A program made the position numbers and the translations under genes. Shown here piece by piece: positions 24,501-37,918 of a DNA stretch of 64,000 bases. The stretch spans positions 8,745,905 to 8,809,904 of the forward strand of contig CM020512.1 in assembly GCA_009823395.1 (NCBI GenBank), read 5' to 3'. Origin of the DNA: Thamnaconus septentrionalis. Lineage: Eukaryota; Chordata; Actinopteri; Tetraodontiformes; Monacanthidae. Position 1 is the stretch's first letter. Each line of letters opens with the position of its first letter. The notes beneath the pieces are model-generated. The model did no database searches. It saw nothing but the letters and a program-made list of their open reading frames with translations, and was not told the origin of the DNA.

Positions 24501-27500
24501 TTTAGAAGAAGGAACCGGTTTTCAGTCCAAACTGGGTTTCTCTACTTGCACTACTGTTGTTTACTCGTGCATTTCTGCATCTTGTTTTCTTGTTTGCGCT
24601 ACGTTCGCAACAATTAGGCCAGATCCCGGGGCCATGCCACCATACCAGAAATTACAATATGTTTTCAGGTATGTTAGCTTTGTGGAGTTCAAGTGGATAT
24701 GAAGTCCATGAAGTCCCTCAAGCGACAGCAGCTCAGTTTGGGAAGTGGCAACTTCTCTGGTGGAACGACAAAGCTGCACAAAACTATCTGACAGTTTGTC
24801 TGTGAAACCTCGTGACCACCTCGATAAGATTCTGGAGATGTCTTCTCCGGCCAAAATGAAAGTCTTCCTTAAATTGGTAGTTCTAAAATTCGTGCTTGTA
24901 ACAGGGAGAATGACACCCTGGCTACTGATACAGAGCACTCATCTGGGGTAGGAACGTGTGACTACATATGCTTGCTTTAGTCATACGTAACATTATAGAT
25001 GCAGGATTTAAATGTAGCCCCCTGAAACATGACTCAGCAAACCGCAGAAGGTCAGAAACTGTGCACGTGACAGAAAGACCTAAATCCAGTTCAACGACTG
25101 AGACATTCTGTCATTTACAGGGAAGGCAAGATACTGCTCAGCAGAAAATATACAACACAATGAACTTGCATGGTTTAGGTTTACAAATGGTGTTTTGAGT
25201 ACAGAAGATGTTACAAATTGCCAATTAAACAAATGTCAAAAAAAAATCTGTTCAATCAGAACAAAATTAGTATTGTTCTTGACTATCTAGAAGAAAAATC
25301 GCTTCAATACATTAGCATAGTAACACCGGGAGAAACCAGTTTATAGATAGACCGTGAGCGACAAAGGCACAACAGCTCTGTGCCGGAGGTAACAGATGGG
25401 CTGGCTTCCGCCACGCAACAGTGCTGGGGACCAACCGCGAGGACAACATCAAACTCCTTTCACACAAGCAAGCAGATCACAACAAGAATAAACACAACAT
25501 CAAATATTCCCACACACAAACACAAGCCAAACTTGCTCCAAAATGTTACCCAGAAAAAATAAACTTCCACAGTCTTTTCTAAATGTTACATGGGGCTCTG
25601 ACTTCAAGAAAAAGCAACTATGACATTGTTTCACATTTATTTTACAACAGATGTAACAGAATAAAAGCAGGACTAACAGCGGAGTCGTCACTGGTTATAC
25701 TGGTGCTCAGTGTACTGGCCGTGCCAACTGAGAGGATATTTAGGGCCCTGAGGGTTGCACAATCCCGGAATTGCAAAATGGGAAATGGGAGTTCTTGGAA
25801 GCTGTCGTTCAATGTGAAAAATCACAGAACTGATCATTTTTCAACAAAAATATAAATAAAAAAAACATCTGTTTCCAAGAAACACTTATCTGTGGTGTGT
25901 CAGTTTCTCAAAAAGCCCACTGACTTTGTCAGAGACACTGACAAAGTAGAGACTAGTAACCCACCTTTGAATACAAAGTCGGTCAGTTTTCAAATGGTTT
26001 GCAAAGTAACAACAAATCCGCGTGTCAAATTGAAATTATGTGCCAAGGCCTCTGACAGTCTGAAGTCCGTGTCATAACAGTGGTAACAGCCCATCACGCT
26101 GGTTGGAACTGCTGCTTAGACAAACACAGGTTAGAGGAAGACGTGTTGCGAGATGACATTCAGGACAAAGAAGAGGAAGTGATTAATGAACTGCGGAAGC
26201 TGAAACTCAGCCTCGGCTCTTCTTCTGCAGAGACTGACTGCAAGATTCCAACAAGGTCCGGTGAACTGAGGCGTGACGCTTGGTGTCATGCAGCACATTT
26301 ATGATGTGTTTCTAATCTGCACACCAATCGCTAAGCAGCTTGTGGTTCGGTCGCAGAGTGAGGAGCGTTATTATGAAGCGGAGCAATTTCCATCAGATAT
26401 GAGCCGACATGTGCTCCGACCGGATTATATTGTGCCGTTTTCCCACAATGCCCTCCACTCACTGGCTCGACATGAAGTTCCAGCCACATCAGCTATGCAC
26501 GTTGGACATGAGTGGAAGCCTGTTGGAACTGGTTTGCATCAGAAACATCTGGTGGCCGGAGGATTTTTCAGGAAAATCAATAATGGCCCTGAGTGAACGA
26601 CACATTTGTTGAGAAGATCTCGGAAAGCAGACTGTAAACGAGACGCTTTCCAAGCCGGGCTTTGAGCTCCGTCTGCGCTCGTCTTTCTGTGGACTTAGTT
26701 GAAGATAGACTTTAGTTTTCACCCTCCAAACAAACACAACTGTACATTCCAACTTGACAGCCGTGCCCCATAGAAGGTTAATAGAGTAAACAACAGAGAC
26801 CTACACAACAGTCTGATGGTGGCACGCTCATTCACAACATATTTCCCTAGAGCTGGATTTTTATGCTGTTGTTTTTTTGCAAGAACCCGTGTTACCAGCA
26901 CATCGTCTTCCTCCGGGTAGTACTCCTACATGTGACGGCACAATCCAGAGGAGATCCTCCAATGATAACAGCTTATCATTATACTTACTCGCTACGATCC
27001 TCAGCCCGCTTTTGAACATGCTTGCAGCCATATGATTCTAGGGTACCCGGTTTCCGCTACAATCCGAACACAAGTGGCAGAACCATGTGAAATCCCTTGG
27101 TTGTGATGCATCTACGTCCCCTGACCTGGGACTGAGCTCTTCGCCGAGCTTTTCTGAGTATTTGGTTTGCCGTTGAACTTTGCTCTTTGTTTTTGGAACA
27201 TGTGGTTCAGTTCTTCCCTCTATTTTTTCCCCCCTGGTCTGCCTGATGTCGTTTTAAGAACTGGACGAGCCTGATGCCTTAAGTAGGAAGAAAAATACAC
27301 CCCAGCTGACTAGAGGTCAAACAAATATTTAGGGATTACTGTGTGAGAATGGGCCATTGTAAGGTCGCAAGTCAATCAGTCCGCCACGCAAGTGGAAGTC
27401 TGATACGGCCGGTGGCTCTTGCACCTCCTGGTCACACATCATTCCAAAAAGTCAACACTGAGTCACATGTCGCAGCATGTGTGCAAAGCTCGCCACTCGC

Positions 27501-28442
27501 TAGTGACAAATTCGCAGAAAACAAAAGCATCCCTTCAGTCTTCTCTGAGTTCCCGCCAATGTGGAAGGGAAAATTTTCTGTTGAGTGCGTAAGACATGAA
27601 AATCAATGCGATCCTCTGGGCAACATGGTAATCCTCTTTAACAAGTCCTGCGGTCACACTTTATGAGGAAATTCCCTTTCAATACGTGTCCGGACAAGCC
27701 TCTAATGTGACAGATTCAGACGTAAAGGGTCTGATTTTCAAACAGCTTCTTCTATTTGGGTTAAACACATCCGAGCGGCACTGACAGCATGCACCCGTGG
27801 CTTTACGCAAACCTCAAACCTACACCACTGAACTATTTTTTGCAAAAGCTTTGACTCCACAACCCTATCACAATAATTCATCTTTTTCTGTTGTTGCTGC
27901 TTGTTGCTCGCCCCGTCGGCAGAAGCCACGATGTCCAGTTGTCGACCTTGCTGCCTGTTTAGCATGTCTATCAGATTTACGACACACTGCAATGACATGT
28001 GCCACGGCCGACGTATAGCTGGTCACGGACGCATACCGGCTGAGCACGTGTATCCTCGACGTTCCTGGAAGGTAAACAGCACAATCAGCACGCTTTGTGT
28101 CGCTTTGTGTCTCAAAGCGAGCCGTTCCGTAATGCTACTAAAAAGCCAACCGAGGACGACTGTGATCCCGTTGCCTTAAAGAAACCGATCCTCTCTGACT
28201 CACAGGAGTGACCCACTGGACTGAAATGACACCAGCTCATAAATAAAGCATATCCCGTTCAGCCAGCTGCACTGTTTACCTGTTGGTATGGCAAAGTCAG
28301 GTTGAACGTAGAGAGAGCCTGCCAACAACGGGGCAATAAAGGAGGATGGAAAGGAAGCTGCTGCTGCTACTGCTGCTGCTTTTTGCTACATCAATGCTTC
28401 AGAAGGTTGTAGTAAAAATAAAAAAATAAAAACATACCCTAC

Positions 28443-28900
28443 CAGTGGTGCGAGCAATTCCCAGCGAGAGAGACAAAAAAAAAAACGCCTCCTCAGGGGT
28501 TGGAGTCCTGTGCTGATGCGCTCGCTGAATGAATGGCCAAGGGAGGAGGAGGAGATAAAACAGAGGGCGGCGGAGGAGGATGAGGAGGAGGAGAAGGAGG
28601 AGGACGAGAGCCAGGCCAATAATCCAGAGACGTGATATACAGTTGCAGTCCCAGCAAAACGCACTGCTCCCGTGGCAGCTCAGAGCCGGTGCATGCAGAA
28701 GAAAGAGCCCCACTGCCGCCGCCGCTGCCTCCGCTGCCGCCGCTGCTGCGGCTGCTGTTGAAGGAGGAGGAGGATGCAGCCAGCATTTAGTCCTTTGTGC
28801 TTTGTGTCAGCAAGGATTACCACCATGGAAGGAGGAGAAGGCAAAGGAGAAGTGAGGAGAGAGGAGCGGGAGGAGGACAACCATGCGACGAGCGTTGCAT
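28443..28900 (-). promoter_or_regulatory. Possible alternative mib2 first exon / GC-rich regulatory block
   Basis: This is a GC-rich, GGA- and CCG-repetitive block inside the mib2 5' intron. On the minus strand it ends in a plausible donor (CTG/GTAGGG at about 28443). It could be a second promoter and 5' exon, or simply low-complexity intron sequence. The open frames across it are low-complexity and unlike any protein I recognise. Confidence 0.25.
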
Positions 28901-29424
28901 TCATGTTGACATTTCCTATTTGGGGGCAGAAAAAAAAAAAATCGGGGGCAGGCCAACGCGATTGGCTCTGCACAGGACTCCTTCCGATGCTATCTTTCAT
29001 CCGGGAGGGGGCGGGGGTGGGGAGCTGGATGATGAGCGTGATCAGCGGCAGCAGGAAGCGTGCGAGGCCGACACACTCTGCTCCATCGCTGATCAATACG
29101 TCGGAGGAACGAACACATGCGCAGCGTTCCCCCGCGAAAAAGCACGCACGACCCTCCTGCTCACAGCCCCTCAGGGGGACATGGCTCAGTCTGCCACCAA
29201 TGAGAAGGCAGCCACGGCACAGAGGGGGAGGGGACGGAGGAGGGGGAGCAATTCACAGGGAGGGTCTGAGTGTTGTTGTTTTTTCATTTTTCATTTTTTT
29301 TTAGGCGACGGGGCGGTTGTTGGTGTGGGGGACTAGAGGGAACAGTGGGGTGGGGGGGGGTTGATGAATGGGCACCTGCTCGTGGTCCTCATCTTAAGTG
29401 GCAAAGCACCAGGGAAGAGAGACC

Positions 29425-29973
29425 AGCTGTGTTTCCATTACAGTTTTTCGCAAAAAAAAAGCCATAGTTCTAAATTTTCGACGAAGTGCAACTGCGATTC
29501 GCAGGTGTTTCCACTGAATGGTGTGAAGCGCATAAGCCGTAATTCTTGTGAAATTCCATCCCGCAAAATTTACGAGAATTACGTTTGCTTTGGTTTGTTT
29601 ACATTTGTTAGCTGTCCAGAATGATTGTTGTATTTTTCTCTTTGATTACTTGTAAAATATGTTCCGTCTCCTCCACCGTCCAAACGGAACGCGCCATTTT
29701 CACGCGAAGTGAGTTGATCATGTGATCGCGCACGTCACGTCTGTTAAATCGTAAATGCGATAAAAGTGTTTTCATGATAATTTTGCGATATACCTCTATA
29801 TCGATACGCCTGAAAAACCACCTCATGAGAGTGTAAGAACCTTTTAGCGATATCGAGGTTTTTCTAAGTTTAGGTGTTTCCATTACAAGTTTTTTTATTG
29901 TTTAATTGTAATAATTTATTGTTTAATTTATATTTAGGTTTTGCGCAATTCTAGGGGTAATGGATACGCAGCT
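29425..29973 (+). mobile_element. TIR element (AGCTGTGTTTCC family), copy 2
   Basis: About 549 bp from AGCTGTGTTTCCATTACAG to GTAATGGATACGCAGCT, in the same orientation as copy 1 and collinear with it over almost the whole length. It is longer because of small insertions. The right end runs almost directly into a long (GT)n tract. Confidence 0.7.
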
Positions 29974-30003
29974 ACTGCCAGGCTACTGCACGCCAATGGG
30001 GAG

Positions 30004-30005
<2 letters not shown>

Positions 30006-30074
<69 letters not shown>
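30006..30074. repeat. (GT)n microsatellite
   Basis: An uninterrupted GT array directly downstream of the second AGCTGTGTTTCC element. Confidence 0.98.
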
Positions 30075-30075
<1 letters not shown>

Positions 30076-32249
30076 CAGCGTAACAGCCAACATGTTTTAT
30101 CAGAAGATGCTGGCACAGACGTGAACACTCAGCTCGTTGTTTGCCATGAAACCATGAATCTGAGGGGTTGGGGAGGGAAGTGGGGACGGGGATTGTGGGG
30201 GGGGGGGGTGGCTCAGACACATGCTCATAATGGGAGTTCATTACGACATTCACCCATCTTGTAAACAGAGCCGCTGCCGATGCCGTTTGAGTAACAGGCC
30301 AGATTAAACAAGGGGAAGCGTTCGCACGTGCGACTCCAATTAAACGTGACACAAGCACGAATATCGATGTCATCACACACCAAGATTAGCTCGACGCTAG
30401 GACACATGACATTACGCTCTGAGGCGTGTCTAAACAAGAGATGGCCCTATAATGTTGTGTAAATCAGCCACTAGCGGGTTTGTTTTTTAGAGGCATAGAA
30501 GACTTTTTTCCTTTACAACAGACCACTTGAGTGTAACATCAAAACAGACTATCCAACGGTGCACCCACTGGGCTGCAAGTCACTAAAATATAACCTGCGC
30601 TAACCGTTTTCTTGGTTGATCAGCCACATTTGTTCCAACGTGCTGAAGGTCACTGAGAGAAGATCCATGACTATTGCGGCATGTCATGTGTTGCACAGGG
30701 AAAAAAAACTAATGAGTCCAATGAGGAGAAAACATGAAGAATGTGCTCCTTTACCCCTGCAGCTCTGTTGCACCCTGTCAACAGAGCTTCATTTCACTTC
30801 TACCTTCATTTCAAGTGGTTCATTAGTAGCCTGTCAGATTTTTATCTCGGCATGTCTCTGGTTTGCAAGATTAGGACAGCAGCCCAGTGTCGACCAGCCG
30901 TGGTGTGGGGCCACCTTCTCAGAAGGGCTACCAATGTGTTTGGAGCTCTTTAGTCTGAGACGTCAGAAAGCGACAGTGTCAGGGCTGCCTCAGACCACTT
31001 TAAGCTACCAGCTCTCTGTGCTCGTGTTAAAACCTATATAAAACCCACAGCAGACTGTTACCATTACGGCATACCACCTATGGAAATCTACACAAAGAGA
31101 AGCACATTTATGGGAACAGTCCAGTAACCTGAACATGCTGCTTCAACAGTGCCGAATCCTGTTCATGACTATCGTCCTTCAGAGCCCACACTGACGTATC
31201 AAGTGCTCGCCAACCTTTTTATTTTATTTTATTTTTTTTTTAGCAATAAGCAACTATGTGACTTTGACTGTCATCTCTGTAACTATTACACGGCTGGCTG
31301 GTGGCCAGGAAGCTGTTAGTCTGACTCTTTGGTCCAGCTGGCACAGTGCTGGTCAGCAAACAGTAAACAGATTGCAAGCTCCCTATTTTTTCCTGCAACT
31401 TGTGTCAACAAGATGAGTATTTGAACACGTAGCATGAGAAATTATTATGTACGACTCATGGAAAGGCTTTCGCACTGCATGATAAATGACATTAAAACAG
31501 AATGAAGTACAGGCACAAACCAGACTGAAGATTAGACCAAAAAGCTCAAAGTTTCACACAAGCTACTGCAAACAATAATAATAATAATAATAAGAAGAAG
31601 AAGAAGAAGAAGAATAACAACATGCCAGTCTGTCAGCTAAGAATATGTTTTTCTTTTGCATTTTAGTCCCAGACTTTCCCCACTTAAGATGTAACGTTAA
31701 AGAGTTGTGCAGTATGAAACAGTTAGCAATTGTTCAAATAAAAGGCTGTGATCCATAACCTAGTCTCTTAACCTTCGAGTGGTTCAACTTGTTTTCATAA
31801 AGAATATTTACCTTTGTGTCTGAAAGGGAGCACGCTCAACGACAGATGTGCACCAAGAGTTTATAGGAAGATCTAAAAATACCTTCAGACACAAACAGTC
31901 CCGCAATCTCTCCACTACTCTTTTTTTTCCTGGCTGCCCCTCACATTATCAACAGACAAGTTTCCCTTTTTTCAATTACTATCTGTTTATACACTGCAAG
32001 AGAACAGAATTGGAAAACAAAAAAGCAGCGTTATTATCATCGTTACAGTGACCATCAAAGACTGACATTTTAAAAGACTCACCTTGATTATTCCCACTCA
32101 TAAGTTTACCCATTTCCTCTTAACTGCGCTCAAACAGCTTGCACTTAAAATAAGAAAGCCCCTTATTTACAAGCATCATAAGCCTTAGAACTGCGTTCTA
32201 AATGCCGGTTAAAAGAAACAAAGAAGCAGTTGAATACAAAAAAGAAGTT

Positions 32250-32253
<4 letters not shown>

Positions 32254-32308
<55 letters not shown>
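32254..32308. repeat. (GA)n microsatellite
   Basis: An uninterrupted GA array in the mib2 5' intron. Confidence 0.98.
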
Positions 32309-32310
<2 letters not shown>

Positions 32311-32506
32311 GTGGCTGAAAGTAATGCTAACTATGAGCAGTTGCGGCGGCTGCAGCGTGTGGCAGCTGTGGCAGCCCGGGTCCTCCCTCGGTGACACCAC
32401 ATGGCCAGAATGATGACAGGTGTACACGGTTACTTTATTCAGAACACTGACCTGGGGCCGACACATGTCATGACATTTTTACTGACAACACCGCTGCCGG
32501 TGATTG

Positions 32507-32588
<82 letters not shown>
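32507..32588. repeat. (CT)n(GT)n compound microsatellite
   Basis: A short CT run continues directly into a (GT)n run of about 68 bp. Confidence 0.98.
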
Positions 32589-32590
<2 letters not shown>

Positions 32591-33311
32591 GGGGGGTGTC
32601 CTCCTATTGCATTAGGATCAGCCCAGGTGACAAGCACCATCATATCGTGGTCCATGTCAACCTGCCGATACACAGACTGGCAGCTGAGGTCATGCTGAAC
32701 CTGCGGGTGCGGTGAAATAAATCAATCGCACCTCCAGAGTAAAGCTAGCCGAAGTTAGCCAGCGAGCTACTCACCTATAGTCACCTAGACGGGGGACAGG
32801 AAAACCCTCAAAATGCCGTTCAAATACTCTAGGCGATTGCGTTTTAGCGACATTCACAGTGCCATTGTATTGATAGACCTATTCATAATGCACGATGGGT
32901 CTGAATAATTTTCATATTAACCCAGGTGAAATCGAAAGCCAAATAAGATCCTCTCACAGTCGTCACTAATCACACGGCGATGTTACCATCCGGAGGTGGG
33001 GTGTCGTTGACAGCCAGGCGTATTAACCGGATACCAGCCTTGGAAATGCAGCCCCTCCTGGGTGGCCTGTCTCGTTAGCCAGCTAAAAAACTAGGACTCC
33101 CGGATAACGGTGCTTCGGGGGCAACGTTCATTTTTGACAAATAATGATAATGATAATAGCAAAATAAAAATGAAAGGTGCTGGGCTGCTGTTCCAGCTCG
33201 ATGAACGGCCACGCTAGCTAGCTAACTCCTATATGGCCATCCTTCTTTATTGTGATTTAATAAAAGAAAAAAAAAAGAAAATAAACATTCTTTCGCGTCG
33301 CGACGACTTAC

Positions 33312-33620
33312 CGGCACGGTGCCACAACTGTCTAGTCTGCGGACAAATACATTCCCGTGTGGAGGTCCGCCGCCGACGCTGTCACGGCCGGTTGGGTGAA
33401 AAATCAGTATTTACTATTTTGAAAGCTTTCGCAGCGCACAGCCATGACAACACGCCCGTGCGTTACGTCACGACAGATGCTGCCTTCACGTGCGCTCCGT
33501 CGTAAAGATGACGAAGTCCGGAGTTTCGGCCGCGCTCGCAGCGCGATACGTTCGCTCTCAGTTTACCAGCCGCAGGGGCCGCGAGCCAGTGCGGAAGGAA
33601 GAGGGCCGTCAGGACACCCG
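33312..33620 (-). promoter_or_regulatory. mib2: Probable minus-strand 5' non-coding exon and CpG-rich promoter, most likely mib2
   Basis: This is a GC- and CpG-rich block with a strong minus-strand donor (G/GTAAGT with exon end at 33312). It lies immediately upstream of mib2 and downstream of the ubiad1 3' end. By position it is the best candidate for mib2 exon 1, spliced over about 12.7 kb to 20637. The right-hand limit (transcription start) is a guess. The link to mib2 is inferred from position, not shown. Confidence 0.5.
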
Positions 33621-34520
33621 TCCGATGTGTCAGTTCCTCGTGTCCCATCATGTCAAATTAAAAGCATTGCATAATGTCTATATCTGGAAGAGTGCGTTGT
33701 GGCGCGGCAATAAATCAACTTTTGCGGTAGCCAGCATAGCATCGAATATAACAGCGTTCCTGTCAATGCAACGCTTGCAAAGGCTGAAACACTGTCGTGA
33801 TTTGTTCATGTCCATTAGCAGAAACTGTCTATGAACCTGCATTTCGGGAATGATGGCGGTGAGTGGGGCATGCCGTAGAGATAGCATCCAAATAAACTGT
33901 ATCACTTCCCTTTAAAAAGAAAAAAAAAAAGACAAGAAAAGAAAAGAAAATTAATTTTACAATTATTACAATATATTTTAGAAGCTGGATATACTATAGT
34001 CTCCAGAAAACATTTTTGTTGTGTTAATGTTGGAGTTCTTTCAGCAAACACAGTGTGTAAATGTGTAAATCACACGCTGTGTAAATCTGTGAAAATGACG
34101 TTGACTAGAAATTCCATTCAGCAATTCATGGGTATCCTGTCCAATAGCGCCCCCTGGTGACTAAACATTTTTTGTGCCGCTTGTACAGGTTATGCCCGCA
34201 TTTCAGATCTTTATTTTTGATCTCGTTTTCCAGCGTAATCCAGTACAAATGGATATTCAAATCAGTATATAGATGTCCAGAATAACAGCTAAATTAGTCT
34301 CAGTTTTGATCTTAAGAGGAACGAGGACATTAGCAGCTTAGCATCTGTGGGTTTTATTGAAATGTCAATGGAATATTTTTTTGGCATTCAAAAAAATAAA
34401 TTAAATCACAATTTAGAGTAAATTTACTCTATGTACCATTCATAAATATTACACTGATGTGGAAGTAATGATTTATTGAAGCTTTGTATGATGAAAAAGA
34501 ACCAGTATGGCAAATAAACG

Positions 34521-34526
34521 TTTATT
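34521..34526 (-). terminator. ubiad1: ubiad1 polyadenylation signal (AATAAA on minus strand)
   Basis: TTTATT on the plus strand lies 273 bases past the stop codon. A second one at 34472-34477 is an alternative. There is no other minus-strand AATAAA closer to the stop that I noticed. Confidence 0.4.
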
Positions 34527-34798
34527 GTCAGTCCATGTAAAAAAAAAAATGTTTGGTTCACCTCCCACTACATGATGATATCACCTTTTTTACTTTATCT
34601 GACACTTTAGAGTAGGCTTAATACTGGCAAATACGTCCAATTCGGCCTTCAGTATCTCAAGAGTAGGACCAAAACTAAATCTCAACATATAAATTAGACA
34701 ATAAATTAAAACCCTCTGCCAGCTTGTACAAATACAAACAGGGTACATGTTAAACTAGAGTGTATTAAACCATCAAAACAAAATATCAAAGCTAGTTT

Positions 34799-36939
34799 TC
34801 ACAGTAATGGCAGGCTACCTGGCGGCGCTAGAATTATTCCAAACACATAGAAAAGTCCCATCAGGAGGTTGAGCTTGGCTGTCTTTTGCGGGATCTTAGC
34901 GTAGCAGCGGCTGCGGAACTGCTTCTCCAGGGGGAAGGCCATGGGCAGCGTGAGCAGCGGCAGCGCCATGCTGATGGTGTAGCGCGTGGCCAGGATGCAG
35001 AAGAGCACGTAGGGGACGAAGAGCAGGAGGTTGTAGAGGACGTAGGACAGCGTGGGGCCGATGAGGATGGCCAGGGTGACGATGCCCGCCTGCTTGTCAG
35101 AGTCCATGTCTCTGGTGTTGTTGCTGTGGAGGATGGCCTCCGTGTTCAGGGCCAGCGGGACGGCGTACACCAGCGGCAGCACCGACAGGTAGCCCACCTG
35201 GGCCGCGTGGGCAAACAACACGGCCAGCGGGCCGAAGGTGATGAGGATGACCACGTCTCCCAGGGCCACGTACTTGAGACCGATACCTGTGGAGGAAACA
35301 GCAGGAAGACACAGCTTAGCCTCTCTGGGGTGTGATTGTCTTCAAGAATATTTTAACTGTGTTAAAGCAACAACCGGAATCAACAGGGACAGGAATTGCA
35401 CTTTGGTTCCTTTTCAATCTGATAACCTCTGAGGGAAGCAACAGCTGTTTTTGAGCGCTTCAACACTCCTCCACTGTTTGTAAGTGACAGTTCAATAACA
35501 CTCAAGGGAGTTGCAGGAAATTAGCTTCACTCCATGAGAAAATGTATCAGATGAGTGTCATACGTCCTCAAAGGGCCGGTTCACAAGCGCTCCCTCATCT
35601 TCAGCCAGCAGGGTTTGAACGTTTCACATAGTGCTGATAGCAGCACTGATTCTTTTAACAATGACTTCCACAGTTGCATTCTATGCAATGAATTGATTAT
35701 CGATTAATTGTCGATTACTAATGAAATTGATTAAATTATATTAGTCGTAATTAATTGAACATGTTTTACACTAGCAGTTAATATCATTATAACAACAGGG
35801 TAGTGGCAGGAAAGAGCAATTCACCTGTAGATACTGTGATTGTTATAATATACCTAGAACAAGTTACTTTTAAACCACTTAAAAAAAAAAGAAAAAAAAA
35901 GGTTGAAATGTGACCCATTAGAAGTCAACTTAAAGTCAGAAGAGTGTTTTTACTGATCTCTAATGTAAAAATGGATCACATTGGACCCTCAACATTATTT
36001 AAGGAATAAATAATGTCTTCCTTACACATTTTTCATTGTGAAATTTAGGTTCTCAGGAAAGATTGTCGCTTATCAATTAATTGTTAATCCATCGATAAGG
36101 TCAATCAACTAACGATTAACAAATTAATAGATAAATTGCATCCCTAATCCTAGATAATAACATGACTGACTGAACAACTGCAGAACGCTTTTATAAATTA
36201 GTTTCTTTTTAGGTTTTTTTTGCACATGATTTGCAATGTTTGCAGTTTTTCTAATCTATATATCTTCAGACCAATCAAAAGATTTCACCCTTTTAGGGTG
36301 AGCAAAAAGTTTAAGTCTTTATGTGAAAGAGAAATAAATGGAGAGCAGTGTGAGATGTTGGAGTTGAGGTTACTCACCCCCCGTGTATAAAAAGGAGCTG
36401 GAAAGTCCCCCAAAGTAAATGAGGGCGAGGTGTTCCAGCCTTAGCGTAGACAGGAAGTAGAGCAAGGTGGCACACAAGCAGCCCAAAGAGTACAACAAGG
36501 CTCCAAACATAACAACATCCTGTGGCGCCAGGATTTCATCCACCAGAGTCCTATCGTCGCTCTTCTTGTGGTCGATCCCTTTCGAGAAGTCGTAGTAGGT
36601 GTTGACGAGGTTGCCCGCCCCGTGGACGACGAGGACGGTCACCGCGCACACCAGCAGGATGACCAAGTCCACCGAGCCCTCCAGCTTGTACGAGAGGGCG
36701 CTGCCGAGGGCCACCGGCGTGAGCGAGGCGCTGAAGCTCCACGGCCTCAGCGCCAGCACGTACGCCGCGCACTTTTGCCTCACGTCGGAGGCGACGCGGG
36801 CCATCCTGGACGCATGGTTAGCACCGTGCGAGTGGCTGACCAAGTTGTTCATGCCAGCCTGCCAATGCTGGCCATTGTGGCCGTTGGATCCAGACAATGC
36901 GAAAGTGTCTGTCTGGCCGTGTTTCTGCTCTTTGGCCAT
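34799..36939 (-). CDS. ubiad1: ubiad1, UbiA prenyltransferase domain-containing protein 1 (menaquinone-4 synthase)
   Basis: UBIAD1 transfers geranylgeranyl to menadione to make menaquinone-4, acts in ER/Golgi membranes and binds HMG-CoA reductase (family knowledge). Two coding exons, 36939-36378 and 35286-34799, join in phase 1 to give 349 residues (human 338). The C-terminal ~290 residues are nearly collinear with human, including [20 protein letters not shown]. The first Asp-rich site is at N113, D117 and D123 in [12 protein letters not shown]113 corresponds to human N102, a Schnyder corneal dystrophy hotspot. The second Asp-rich site is at N243-D251 in NNTRDMDSD. Several hydrophobic membrane segments follow. 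The N-terminal ~50 residues are divergent, as is usual for this gene. The start at 36939 is the first ATG of the exon that begins at 36997. Its intron holds a hAT-type MITE. Confidence 0.95.
35685..36146 (+). mobile_element. hAT-type MITE, second copy, in the ubiad1 intron
   Basis: This is the reverse-complement orientation of the copy at 20918-21390. The interior aligns along its length (for example CTAGAACAAGTTACTTTTAAA and GTGAAATTTAGGTTCTCAGG). The right end reads TTGCATCCCTA; the left end is degraded and its target duplication is not clear. Confidence 0.75.
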
Positions 36940-37918
36940 TCCTCTGTTCAAGGGTGTAACGGTAGGAGCAATGTGCCCAAATGTGAAAATGATGTTCCTG
37001 CGGAAGCAAAGAAAAAGGGAACAGCACGTCAACACACTTGACAGCGAGCCACACATCACTTCAGTGGGGTCGACGACAATCGCATTCATTAACTTCAGGT
37101 GAAAATGTTATGTCAATTTTTTTTTTAAACTCTGAGGAACAGTAAACGTGATACAAAGACAATGTCAACTTTGCACGTATGACACATGAAAAGAATTCAA
37201 TGAGCGTCGCATAAATACATGTTAAAAACATTCGCATGAAGAACTAAATAAAAAAAAGCAGTAGTGGGGAATTGAATCGGCGTGTGTACGCTCAGGTATT
37301 CCAGTAGACTAAACCAAATATTTAACTTAAGAGACGCCGCATTCCTGAGTATACATTGTGTAAATCTCAATCATATCGTCCTTTAAACTTTTATATATTG
37401 CGAAACTCTGCACACAACCCACTCTAGTGTAGATCCTAATGGCAGGCGTTTTTCTTTTTTCTTTTTTTTTTTTTTTAATGAACACCGAACATTTATTTAA
37501 TTGTAATAATATTCTTTCCATGACAATTTCCTCCTGCAGGAGGTGCAGGCTTCTTGCACGACGTGTCGAGTTTTGAGAGTCTGTGATGTGACAGTGACAG
37601 TGACAGCGGTGCCAGGTACTGTGGCTACAAGCACATCTACCAAAACTGGACAAACTAAACAGAATATTGTTAAAGCGCATAAGACAGTTTGTTTTCTTTT
37701 AATTCGAGGAACGACTGAACTGAAATGCCGCGGAAAAAAAATTTAACGTCACCTCATTAGGGGCCAATCCATTAGCCACCCCGGTAAGGGCACGTAGCCC
37801 GGACACCCTCCGGCTAACTACTGAGATTATGGGATTAAGCTAACTGGTTAGCCGTCGGGCTATCTAAGGCTCTCTGTGAATGGACAGACGAGAAGAAATG
37901 TCTGAAAGCAGCTCTTAC

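Larger units (their letters stand above)
20638..33311. other. mib2 5' intron (about 12.7 kb), mobile-element and microsatellite rich
   Basis: Apart from the candidate block at 28.4-28.9 kb, no exon was recognised. It contains a hAT-type MITE with perfect target duplication (20918-21390), a LINE-like tail (to about 21525), one copy of the AGCTGTGTTTCC terminal-inverted-repeat element (29425-29973), (GT)n at 30006-30074, (GA)n at 32254-32308 and (CT)n(GT)n at 32507-32588. The stretch from 22.3 to 28.3 kb shows only short open frames without recognisable homology. Confidence 0.6.

Noticed and set aside
25583..25855. Frame containing LAVPTERIFRALR, faintly like the hAT transposase C-terminus
   Set aside because: Only about ten residues are suggestive, there is no continuing homology on either side, and no terminal repeats frame it.
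28774..29336. Plus-strand open frames of 176-179 codons near 28.8-29.3 kb, one with an excellent CCACCATGG context
   Set aside because: The products are low-complexity Glu/Gly/Arg/Lys-rich sequences from purine-rich DNA with no recognisable domain; more likely part of a GC-rich regulatory block.
33840..33860. Plus-strand GATGGCG/GTGAGT, a possible donor for a divergent transcript
   Set aside because: A single donor-like match without an identifiable downstream acceptor or open frame is insufficient.
34886..35335. Plus-strand 149-codon frame over the ubiad1 last exon
   Set aside because: It is the antisense shadow of the membrane-protein exon; it is charged low-complexity and unrelated to any family.
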